In this document: in pieces, positions 6,494-13,930 of the stretch
Numbering within the stretch: the first letter of the stretch is position 1
Layout of the letters: each line of letters begins with the position of its first letter
NCBI RefSeq assembly: GCF_035712445.1
Contig: NZ_DASTAT010000039.1
Span: 1-34,553, forward strand
Length of the DNA stretch: 34,553 nucleotides
Source: Oligoflexus sp.
GTDB taxonomy: Bacteria > Bdellovibrionota_B > Oligoflexia > Oligoflexales > Oligoflexaceae
Direction: 5' to 3'
Translations under genes and position numbers: made by a program
The notes under the pieces: model-generated
What the model was told of the DNA's origin: nothing
Databases searched by the model: none
What the model saw: only the letters and a program-made list of their open reading frames with translations

Positions 6494-6867
6494 ACATTCG
6501 TTTGGGCGATGGCAACATCCGACTGCGTTTGAACGGTGGGGAAGCGGAAACGCTGCTGCAGGTGAACCAACTAACCATAACCATTTCCTGGGTGACGGGT
6601 GCGGCCCTTCGTGTCAGCATGATTTTGAGCGCCGATGCCGCAAGGCCTCGGGTGCGCGGGGACGGTCTGGACCTGCTCGTGGTGGTGCCGCGCACGGATT
6701 TCATCGAGCTGTTGGAACAGTATGGTCGCCGCGATGCAGCCATCACCTGGACCGAATTCAGTGCCCAGGGTCAGGATGTGGAATGGTCGATCGATATAGA
6801 CGCCTTCCGCAATCGCAACAAATCCGATCGTCATCAGCAGCCTGTGGAAACACAGGACTGGATATAA
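6490..6867 (+). CDS. small conserved-looking protein between moaE and moaA (DUF7009-like)
   Basis: The 125-residue protein begins MNIRLGDGNIRLRLNGGEAETLLQ. This M-x-I-R-L...I-R-x-R-L-x3-E opening recalls a family of small uncharacterised proteins (I believe DUF7009) found beside molybdenum-cofactor genes. It has no signal peptide, membrane segment or cysteines and looks like a soluble beta-rich domain with a polar C-terminal tail. Its ATG overlaps the moaE stop and moaA begins 13 bases after its end. It is therefore very probably part of the cofactor pathway, perhaps as a regulator or chaperone for a Moa enzyme. It does not look like MoaD, because it lacks the C-terminal Gly-Gly. Function unknown. 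Confidence 0.75.
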   Translation: MNIRLGDGNIRLRLNGGEAETLLQVNQLTITISWVTGAALRVSMILSADAARPRVRGDGLDLLVVVPRTDFIELLEQYGRRDAAITWTEFSAQGQDVEWSIDIDAFRNRNKSDRHQQPVETQDWI

Positions 6868-6880
6868 AAAGGGAACGTTC

Positions 6881-7858
6881 ATGCTGCAGGATACCCACGG
6901 ACGCAAGTTTCCGTATCTGCGCCTCTCGGTGACGGATGCTTGTAATTTTCGCTGTGGGTATTGCCTGCCGAACGGCTATCAAAAGCCCGCGGGCTGCGCG
7001 CCCTTTTTAAATCAGAATGAAATCAGACAGCTCGTCACCGCCTTTGCCAACCTTGGTTGTCAGAAGGTGCGGCTGACCGGTGGCGAGCCGACTCTCAGAC
7101 GCGATATCGTCGATATCACCCGCATGATTTCTGAAACTCCTGGCATTCAAACCGTGGCGCTTTCCACCAATGGCTACCGATTGGAACACCTGGCGACCTC
7201 GCTCTATGAAGCCGGATTGAAGTCTCTCAACATCAGCGTGGATTCGCTGGATCCCCAGCGTTTTGCTGATTTTACCGGACAGGACATGCTGCCTCGCGTT
7301 CTGGATGGTATTGATCGCGCTTTGGAACTGCCCTTCAAATCGGTGAAGGTGAATTCCGTTCTGATGCGTGGCACCTGGGAAGAGGAACTCGATCGTTTCT
7401 CCGAGTGGATCCGCCTGCGGCCGGTCACGGTCAGGTGGATCGAGCTGATGCCGACCGGCGGCAATGCCCGCTTTTTCCAGGATCATTTCATCAGCAGCCA
7501 GAAGCTCCGCGATCGACTTTTGGATCGCGGTTGGATGCCGATTCCTCGGGATGAGGACGGTGGACCGGCCCAGGAATTTCTGCATCCCGAATATCTCGGG
7601 CGTCTTGGTGTGATCGCGCCTTACGCTCGCAATTTCTGTCAGTCCTGCAACCGTTTGCGCGTAACGAGTCGCGGCGGCCTGCGCCTTTGCCTCTTCGGTG
7701 ATGGCGAGCAGGATCTTCGGCCTTTGATGCAGGAAAGCGCGCAGCTGACGGAACTGACCCAGACCATCGAACGGGCGCTTTTGGGCAAGGCCATTTCCCA
7801 CGCCCTCGAAACCGGCAGCTTCGGCAACAATCAAACGTTCTCGGCCATGGGCGGTTGA
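6881..7858 (+). CDS. moaA: GTP 3',8-cyclase (radical SAM)
   Basis: MoaA is the radical-SAM enzyme that, with MoaC, converts GTP to cyclic pyranopterin monophosphate, the first step of molybdenum-cofactor synthesis. The 325-residue protein has the N-terminal SAM-cluster motif CNFRCGYC (C21, C25, C28), the TGGEPTLR loop at 66-73, and the C-terminal second [4Fe-4S] motif C253-x2-C256-x13-C270. It ends in Gly-Gly (SAMGG), which the family needs for activity. The start follows AAGGGAA closely. It is the last gene of the moaE-unknown-moaA operon, and its final 28 bases overlap the end of the convergent kinase-like gene. Confidence 0.96.
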   Translation: MLQDTHGRKFPYLRLSVTDACNFRCGYCLPNGYQKPAGCAPFLNQNEIRQLVTAFANLGCQKVRLTGGEPTLRRDIVDITRMISETPGIQTVALSTNGYRLEHLATSLYEAGLKSLNISVDSLDPQRFADFTGQDMLPRVLDGIDRALELPFKSVKVNSVLMRGTWEEELDRFSEWIRLRPVTVRWIELMPTGGNARFFQDHFISSQKLRDRLLDRGWMPIPRDEDGGPAQEFLHPEYLGRLGVIAPYARNFCQSCNRLRVTSRGGLRLCLFGDGEQDLRPLMQESAQLTELTQTIERALLGKAISHALETGSFGNNQTFSAMGG

Positions 7859-8709
7859 ACGTCCGCCAGCTTCACGATATCCAGCAGGGTCTTCTTCACA
7901 TCCCAGATATAGCCGCTGCCATAAAGGTTGGCGTGATTCAGTTTATGATAAAAGTTATAAACGAGTCGCCTTGCGGGATAACCGGGCGCGAGCGGCCAGA
8001 GTTCCTTATAACGCTGATAAAAACTGCGGGCGAAACCTCCGAAGAGTTCGGTCATGGCCAGATCGGTTTCGCGATGGCCCAGGTAAACGGCCGGGTCTAT
8101 AAGAATCGGCGTCTGCTGCCACCCGCAAAGGACATTGCCGGACCAAAGATCACCGTGCAGCAGGGAAGGCGGCTCGTGAACATCGGCGAGGATCCGCTTC
8201 ACATGATACTCAAGGACCGCGAGCCACTTTTCTTCCGCGGCCGTCCAAATTTCCCGCGCGCGCAGCCCATCAAGCTGCGGCAGTATCCTTTGCTCCCAGA
8301 AAAATTCCGCCCATGAGTTCTGCGCACCCTTATTATACTGAGGGCTCCGGCCGATAAAATTATTCCGCGGCCAGCCCCAGGGGCCGGTCGTCCGATGCAG
8401 TCGCACCAATCCTTCCGCCAGTAAGGTCCAGAAAGCATCACCGGCCGCCTCGCGTTCGATCGCTTCCATGACGAGCCAATGCCGCGAACGAAAAATAATC
8501 TCAGGTACCCGCAGTGCGTCCGCATTCCGCAAGGCCATGAGGCCATCGGCTTCCGCCTCCAAAAGGCCTGTGCCTTCGCGGTCCTCTTTGACAAAGACTT
8601 TGCGTCCATCCGCCATGATTCCGAAATACGCCGGGGTCTGACTGGCCCCATCGGCCTTCTTGAGTTTTTGCAGCTGGCTGATATCAAAATCCGGGATTTT
8701 TCCCAACAT
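7831..8709 (-). CDS. fructosamine-3-kinase family protein
   Basis: The 292-residue protein belongs to the fructosamine kinase / ketosamine-3-kinase family (YniA-like), which phosphorylates sugar adducts on lysines so that they fall off, repairing glycated proteins. It has the ATP-binding Lys in VFVKED (K41), the catalytic loop LLHGDLWSGN (H185, D187), and the metal-binding Asp in ILIDPAVYLGHRETDLAM (D205). These are standard for the family, as is the GWPRNNFIG segment. AGGGGG precedes the ATG at 8709. It is convergent with moaA and overlaps it by 28 bases, which could cause transcriptional interference or an antisense effect. It has no operon partner. Confidence 0.92.
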   Translation of the reverse strand: MLGKIPDFDISQLQKLKKADGASQTPAYFGIMADGRKVFVKEDREGTGLLEAEADGLMALRNADALRVPEIIFRSRHWLVMEAIEREAAGDAFWTLLAEGLVRLHRTTGPWGWPRNNFIGRSPQYNKGAQNSWAEFFWEQRILPQLDGLRAREIWTAAEEKWLAVLEYHVKRILADVHEPPSLLHGDLWSGNVLCGWQQTPILIDPAVYLGHRETDLAMTELFGGFARSFYQRYKELWPLAPGYPARRLVYNFYHKLNHANLYGSGYIWDVKKTLLDIVKLADVQPPMAENV

Positions 8710-8819
8710 TACCCCCTACAATGGAATGAGGACGCATAGCCCGACCGCCCGCGAGGAAACGCTTGGCTTTTGGGGATAGCTGTGGTCAATATGCAGATCC
8801 TTTTTCTGGGGGACAATAG

Positions 8820-10097
8820 ATGAAAACATGGCTGGCCATCGACTTCGGAACTTCCAACTCTCTTGTGGCCGCTGCTACTGCGAAGGGACGTACCGAGCCC
8901 CTGCCGATTGATCCCAGTCATGACGATCCTACGATACTTCGCAGTGTGCTCTATTCTCCGGCCCGTCAGGAATGGGATTTCGGTGAAGACGCCATCAGCA
9001 AATACTACGATTTCGGCGCGGAAGGCCGTATTTTTCGGTCTTTGAAAAAATTCCTGCCCGATCCGGTTTTTTCCGGCACGCAGGTGCATGGCATCTTTCA
9101 TTCGCTGGAAGATCTTCTGGGACGCCTGATGCGCACGATCCGCACGCGCGCGGAAAAGCATTTGAATCAATCTCTGGAATCGGTCGTGCTCGGCCATCCG
9201 GCGCTTTTTTCCCCGCAGCCTGAACTGCATCAGCAGGCTCTGAATCGCTTGGAGAAAGCCGCGCAGCTGGCCGGTTTCAAAGAAGTCGCCTTCTGTCCTG
9301 AGCCCGTGGCGGCCGCGCATCATTTCGCCAGCCAGCTCGATCGCGCGCGTACGGTTCTGATCGCGGACTTCGGCGGTGGAACGAGCGACTTCACGATCGT
9401 CCGCATGCGGCCGGAAGGCTTTGCGCCTGAGGACGTCCTGGCCCTGGGTGGTCTGTCGATCGCCGGGGATGCGTTTGATGGCAGCATCATGGAGAACGTG
9501 GTCGCGCCTTATTTCGGTTCGAAAATCGAATATCGCATGCCCTTCAGTTCCAATGTGCTGAGCCTGCCGAAAGCCTTGGTGCGGAAGATGTGTTCGCCTG
9601 CCGACCTGCTGTTGCTCGGTCGCCAGGATTACCTGGAGTTTTTCAGAAAGCTCGATGATTGGAGCGTCGGACAGGACGATGGTCTGATCCTGGATCGCCT
9701 GCGGATTCTGGTCGAGGAACGTCAGGGCTATCACCTTTTCCAATGTATCGAAGAGGGAAAAAAAGCCCTTTCCGCCATGGAAGTCGGTCCCATCAACTAC
9801 GAATATCCCGGCATTGATCTGCATCTGGGACTGCCCCGCGATCAATTCCGACAGTTTTCAACACCGCTGGTGCAAAACATTCTGAAGAGCCTGGATCAGA
9901 CCGTGGCGCAGGCCGGCCTTGCTTATGATGATATTGATATCGTCTGCTGCACGGGGGGTACGGCCCGCCTCGGCGCGATCTCCGAAGCGCTGGCGCAAAG
10001 GCTCGGGGCCGAGAAGCTGCAGCAGCACATGCCGTTCCATGCCGTCATCAACGGCCTTGCGGAACGTGCGGTGCAGATTGCGAAGGACGGCCGCTGA
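8820..10097 (+). CDS. Hsp70-family ATPase, YegD-like (no substrate-binding domain)
   Basis: The 425-residue protein is an actin/Hsp70-fold ATPase. It shows IDFGTSNS at 7-14 (phosphate 1), ADFGGGTSDF at about 182-191 (phosphate 2), and CCTGGTARL near 376 (adenosine). It stops after the nucleotide-binding domain, unlike DnaK of about 640 residues, and has no peptide-binding domain or EEVD-like tail. This size and architecture match the YegD group of Hsp70-like proteins, whose clients are unknown. GGGGGA precedes the ATG. It stands alone and abuts the convergent polysaccharide gene with no bases between the two stop codons. It should be cytosolic. Confidence 0.9.
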   Translation: MKTWLAIDFGTSNSLVAAATAKGRTEPLPIDPSHDDPTILRSVLYSPARQEWDFGEDAISKYYDFGAEGRIFRSLKKFLPDPVFSGTQVHGIFHSLEDLLGRLMRTIRTRAEKHLNQSLESVVLGHPALFSPQPELHQQALNRLEKAAQLAGFKEVAFCPEPVAAAHHFASQLDRARTVLIADFGGGTSDFTIVRMRPEGFAPEDVLALGGLSIAGDAFDGSIMENVVAPYFGSKIEYRMPFSSNVLSLPKALVRKMCSPADLLLLGRQDYLEFFRKLDDWSVGQDDGLILDRLRILVEERQGYHLFQCIEEGKKALSAMEVGPINYEYPGIDLHLGLPRDQFRQFSTPLVQNILKSLDQTVAQAGLAYDDIDIVCCTGGTARLGAISEALAQRLGAEKLQQHMPFHAVINGLAERAVQIAKDGR

Positions 10098-11759
10098 TCA
10101 ATCGCGCATGATGTCTTCGCAGTGTTTGCTGATGAACTCCAGGCTGCTCTGGCCCAGGAACTGCTGCTGATAGCGTTTCGCCAGAGCGCAGGCATCGGCG
10201 ATGTGACCCTGATTCCACGCGCTCAACGCGGCCACGCGTTCGCTGGGATGAAAACCAGGATATTTCTCAAGACGCCGCATATTCAAAGCGGCCGCCTCCT
10301 GCCAGCGCCCCGCATCCATCAGCTCCTTGCTGTAACGCAGGCACACACGCCAGTGCTCGGGCATCAGTTTGCATGCGCGTTCCACGTCACGACTGGCCAT
10401 GGTCGGGTGGGATGCGGCGTACTCTGCCCAGGCGAGTCGCGAGGCCTGCAGCATCAGAAGCAGGGCCACGATGCCCATTCCCATGCGGGCCCAGGGCAAA
10501 GGCAGAGCGCGCAGCCGAAGCGGTGGCAAAAGACTGCAGAGAAGACTTATGAGCAAAGCAAAGAAAATAATTCCAACCGGCATCATCAGCGGAAACTGAA
10601 AGATGGATTCGGTCAGAAGGATGAAGCCAAGATTCGCGGCCAGCACGGCTCTGTCCTCGGGATCACCAAAGCGATGCGCGGCGGCCAAAGCCTTGGCCAA
10701 AAGCCCCAGAAAACCCAGCACGAGCGCGGCACCCAGCGGCAGCCCCAGTTCGCTGCAGAGCCTCAGAAGCTCATTCTGCGGATTATCCACGACCCGCGAT
10801 TCCGAACGGAAAGGGGAGGCGTCTTTCAGCACATAAGCGGAGGACGCCAGCTCGTAGCTGCCGCGACCAAAGCCCAGCCAGGGTCTGTCCTTGATCATAT
10901 CCATCGTTCTTTGCCAAAGGAAAATGCGGCCGGACATGCTGCCGAACGTTTGATTCAGGATGGCCGCATCGGTGGCCTGGGTCGCGCTGTTGACGAAGTG
11001 CGGTTTACTGCCTTCGAATTGTTTCAAAACCGGACGCGCGATGAAAAAACTGAAGAGCGCCGTGGCGAGCACGATGGCGATCGCCTCCTTCCCCTGCAAA
11101 CGCTGCGAGATGATCGCGAAAGCCAGCAGAAGGCAGACGCCGATCAACACCGAGCGACACACGATGAGAAGGGGATAGGCGAGCATGCAGCCGCAGGCGA
11201 GGATCAGAATCGCACGAGGCAGAAAATCTTTTTCGCGGGACAGAAGATAAAGACCAAGGGCGAGGCTGAAACCCAAATACTGGGCGATGACATTGATGTT
11301 GGTCAGGGTCTCCGGCCCGAGTCCACTCGATGGGAACCAGGGGAGCGACGCCCCAGCCAACTGCCCCAGCCCAAGGCCGGCGATGTTTACAGCCAAAAGG
11401 GTGTTGAGCCAGCCTAAAGTATAGAGGAAATTCTCCTCTTTTTTCAAAAGATGGAGGCTGAGGAAGCTGACGCAGATCAGGGTGATGTCACGACTGATTC
11501 CCATGGATGTGCTGCCCGCTCCGGACCTGAGAAGATCCAAAGCCACCTGCAGGATGCTCCAGCCGACGATGACGCCCAGCAGAACCGTAAGCTCACGCAG
11601 GCGCTCACGCAGCGTGCGATCGAAGATGATGGCCAGGCACGCCGCCCCTGTTAACGCCAAAAGTCCGATCAGTCGCGCGGGAATATAAGGGTCCTGAAGC
11701 CCAGGAAAGAAGCCGAGTGTGGAGCTTAACAAAAGACCAAGAAATAGTCCGACCAACAT
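10098..11759 (-). CDS. O-antigen ligase / polymerase-like membrane protein (Wzy_C type)
   Basis: The 553-residue protein has about a dozen hydrophobic segments and a large periplasmic loop. The loop carries GRIFLWQRTMDMIKDRPWLGFGRGSY and then NPQNELLRLCSELGLPLG, the counterpart of the [PH]-x-N-x2-L-x2-x-E-x-G motif of O-antigen ligases and polymerases. These enzymes transfer or join undecaprenyl-linked glycans. The last 110 residues are soluble and look like helical TPR-type repeats (WRVCLRYSKELMDAGRWQEAA), seen in some exopolysaccharide and pilin-glycosylation relatives. AGGGAG precedes the ATG. No other glycan genes are nearby, so the substrate cannot be guessed. The gene ends exactly where the Hsp70-like gene ends. 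Confidence 0.82.
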   Translation of the reverse strand: MLVGLFLGLLLSSTLGFFPGLQDPYIPARLIGLLALTGAACLAIIFDRTLRERLRELTVLLGVIVGWSILQVALDLLRSGAGSTSMGISRDITLICVSFLSLHLLKKEENFLYTLGWLNTLLAVNIAGLGLGQLAGASLPWFPSSGLGPETLTNINVIAQYLGFSLALGLYLLSREKDFLPRAILILACGCMLAYPLLIVCRSVLIGVCLLLAFAIISQRLQGKEAIAIVLATALFSFFIARPVLKQFEGSKPHFVNSATQATDAAILNQTFGSMSGRIFLWQRTMDMIKDRPWLGFGRGSYELASSAYVLKDASPFRSESRVVDNPQNELLRLCSELGLPLGAALVLGFLGLLAKALAAAHRFGDPEDRAVLAANLGFILLTESIFQFPLMMPVGIIFFALLISLLCSLLPPLRLRALPLPWARMGMGIVALLLMLQASRLAWAEYAASHPTMASRDVERACKLMPEHWRVCLRYSKELMDAGRWQEAAALNMRRLEKYPGFHPSERVAALSAWNQGHIADACALAKRYQQQFLGQSSLEFISKHCEDIMRD

Positions 11760-12059
11760 GGTAACTCCCTGCTCTCGAATCTCACACGCATCCTCTTCTC
11801 AAGATACAGGAAAATCCGAGTGTAAGGAAATAAACAATGCCCCAGCCACCACCAAAGCGAAGGACGACCGCAGCCGGCCTACGCGCGTGCTTCTTATCTT
11901 AAAGTAAGAGCTTTTTTTGCCCGGTAAATCGCTATTTTTACCCATAATATCGGCTGGATGCGTCGTTTTATAGACGTGGCGTTGCATCCTGTCAAGTCCA
12001 TCGCGCTCAAGGCCTCGGTCGCACAGAATTTGTGCCGATGAACAGGGCTGGAGTGTTAC
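11760..12059. promoter_or_regulatory. divergent intergenic region with inverted repeats
   Basis: These 300 bases separate the Wzy-like gene from the first cyclase and must hold both promoters. I see GGTAAA (11923-11928) facing TTTACC (11937-11942). I also see a nested structure GGATGC (11956-11961) / GCATCC (11984-11989) enclosing CGTC / GACG. The second could form a hairpin in the cyclase leader. No convincing -35/-10 pair was recognised and the short minus-strand ORF here lacks support. Confidence 0.35.
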
Positions 12060-13916
12060 ATGAATTTGTGGGTTCTATTCCTGATGCTTCTCGCTGTCCC
12101 CGGCCCAGCCCTGGCCGAGGACGCGGTGAATTTTGTCATTGAAGGCGAGTCCTTTTCCGCCCGCCAGCAGTTTGTGTACAATGCCGGGATTCATGACGCG
12201 GAACTCACGGAAGAGGAAATGCTCCGCATCTTTCATGAGAAACGCTACGAGTTTTCCACGCAGTATGAGATGCAGTACCGGAAATACTCGTACTGGGTCC
12301 TGACTGTCGAAAATCGTAATCCGGTGCCGACGCGCGCCTTCATGCGCTTTCCGCTGCTCATGCCCATGACCAAGGCCTGGCTTTACACAGAAGGCAGCTT
12401 AAAGCCCTTCAGCCGTTATCCGGTCGTCTTCGATATGCTGTATACCGAACTTCCGCCCGGCCGTTCGATGATCCTTGGCATGCGGCTGAGCGGTGGGGAT
12501 GTGCGGGGCCGCGCCACGACCATCACCATGCATGATTTTGAACACAGCGCCTGGATGGTCACGACCGAACAGCACCTCATGGGTGGGCTCGTCGGTGCGG
12601 TGGCGATCATGGTGCTCTATAATTTCGGGATGTATCTCTTTTTCCGCCGCATCTACTTTCTCTATTACACCATCTATAGCGCTGCGGCCATGTACTGCAT
12701 CGCGATTTTTTCCGGCTACCTGCCGTGGGATCTGCCGCGTCTGGGCGTGGGGCTGGCTGTGTCCGGTCTGGGTCTTTTGCTCTTCAGCAATAGCGCTCTT
12801 TCGCTGCGCAGCACCAAACCGCGGCTTTATAAAATATCACTGGCTTTGATCGCCTACTGTGGGATTTTTGCGACGACCATGCTGCTTTACCCGGCGTGGA
12901 CCATGATCGCCATCAGCATGCCGCTCGTCCTTCTTTTCTGTGTGTATACATCCGTGAATCGGGCCCTCGATGGTTTCCGCCCGGCGGTTTATCTCGTCAT
13001 CGGCTGGGTGGGGCTGATGATCTCGGCGCTGCTCGCGGTGCTGAACGTCACCTTCTTTGGAACGCAGGTCTTCGCCAATCTCGCGCCTTATGGTTTTGCC
13101 CTGGAAATCTGCTTTTTCTCCTTCGCCATCGGTCAGAAGGTGCGCCTCTCCGAGCAGAGGGCTCTGCGGGAAAGTGAACATGCCTTCAATCAGCTGAAAA
13201 AGGTGTTCTACCCGCATCAGATCGAACAGATCAAAAGCGGGACCGAGCTCGAGAAGACCATGCCCACCGGCAGGGGCCAGGCGGCGGTAATCAGCTTTGA
13301 TATCATTGAAAGTTCGAAGATCCAGCAACCGAAGGCCAAGGCCTTCATTGAGAATTCCATCAAAAGCTGCGTCTCGATCATCAACGAAAACTATGATCCT
13401 GAACGTCTGCGGGCCAACGGCTACCGCATCAAGGAAGTGGGCGACGGGTTCCTTTGCTCGGTGGGTTATCCCTTCCAGCTGCCTGACGGCGTGGTGGCCG
13501 CCGCCTGCGCGGTGGAACTGAGCCTTCGCTTCATCCACATCTTTCAAAATCAGGTCAATCAGATGCTCGACCATGCGCCGGTCTATTGTTCAATCGGGAT
13601 CGCCATGGATTCGCTGGAAGGATATTTTCCCAAGGTCGGAACGATTGAATACGATGTATACGGGCGCGCCGTGATCCTGGCCACCCGCTATGAATCGTTC
13701 CGGCGTCAGCTCTTCCCTCAGGGCGTCCCCGGGCATATTTTGACTTTGCATGAAAAAGTTTATGAACAGCTCCCGCCCGAGCTTCAGGCCAAATTCCAGG
13801 AAGTCGATCTGCATCGCACGCATATGGTCGTGCGGGATGATCTGGCTGCAGCGAAGACTTATTACTGGCTCATGCAGCCCGAGGACATCATCGAATCCGA
13901 TCGGGCGGCGAGTTGA
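12060..13916 (+). CDS. 7TMR-DISM receptor with class III nucleotide cyclase domain, copy 1
   Basis: The 618-residue protein has a Sec signal peptide (to about PALA), an extracytoplasmic domain (about 20-175) and a 7TMR-DISM-like membrane module (about 180-370, opening GAVAIMVLYNFGMYLFFRRIYFL). A short helical linker and a class III cyclase domain (about 400-600) follow. Metal-binding aspartates are D414 (SFDIIESS) and D462 (KEVGDGFLC), and the purine-selecting pair K458 and D532 suggests ATP. The transition-state Asn of the canonical VN-x-A-x-R motif is replaced by Ile (I539 in AVILATR), although R543 is kept. Activity may be weak, altered or dependent on a partner. The next gene is a paralog of nearly identical length starting 14 bases later, so the two are probably co-expressed and may form a heterodimer. 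Confidence 0.88.
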   Translation: MNLWVLFLMLLAVPGPALAEDAVNFVIEGESFSARQQFVYNAGIHDAELTEEEMLRIFHEKRYEFSTQYEMQYRKYSYWVLTVENRNPVPTRAFMRFPLLMPMTKAWLYTEGSLKPFSRYPVVFDMLYTELPPGRSMILGMRLSGGDVRGRATTITMHDFEHSAWMVTTEQHLMGGLVGAVAIMVLYNFGMYLFFRRIYFLYYTIYSAAAMYCIAIFSGYLPWDLPRLGVGLAVSGLGLLLFSNSALSLRSTKPRLYKISLALIAYCGIFATTMLLYPAWTMIAISMPLVLLFCVYTSVNRALDGFRPAVYLVIGWVGLMISALLAVLNVTFFGTQVFANLAPYGFALEICFFSFAIGQKVRLSEQRALRESEHAFNQLKKVFYPHQIEQIKSGTELEKTMPTGRGQAAVISFDIIESSKIQQPKAKAFIENSIKSCVSIINENYDPERLRANGYRIKEVGDGFLCSVGYPFQLPDGVVAAACAVELSLRFIHIFQNQVNQMLDHAPVYCSIGIAMDSLEGYFPKVGTIEYDVYGRAVILATRYESFRRQLFPQGVPGHILTLHEKVYEQLPPELQAKFQEVDLHRTHMVVRDDLAAAKTYYWLMQPEDIIESDRAAS

Positions 13917-13930
13917 ATCAAGGAGCGTTC

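Noticed and set aside
11799..11987. Minus-strand 62-residue frame in the Wzy-cyclase gap
   Set aside because: No ribosome site and no recognisable sequence pattern; the region is better explained as promoters and inverted repeats.
13913..13930. TTG start of the second cyclase overlapping the first cyclase stop
   Set aside because: ATG 13931 has AAGGAG at proper spacing and gives a clean signal peptide.
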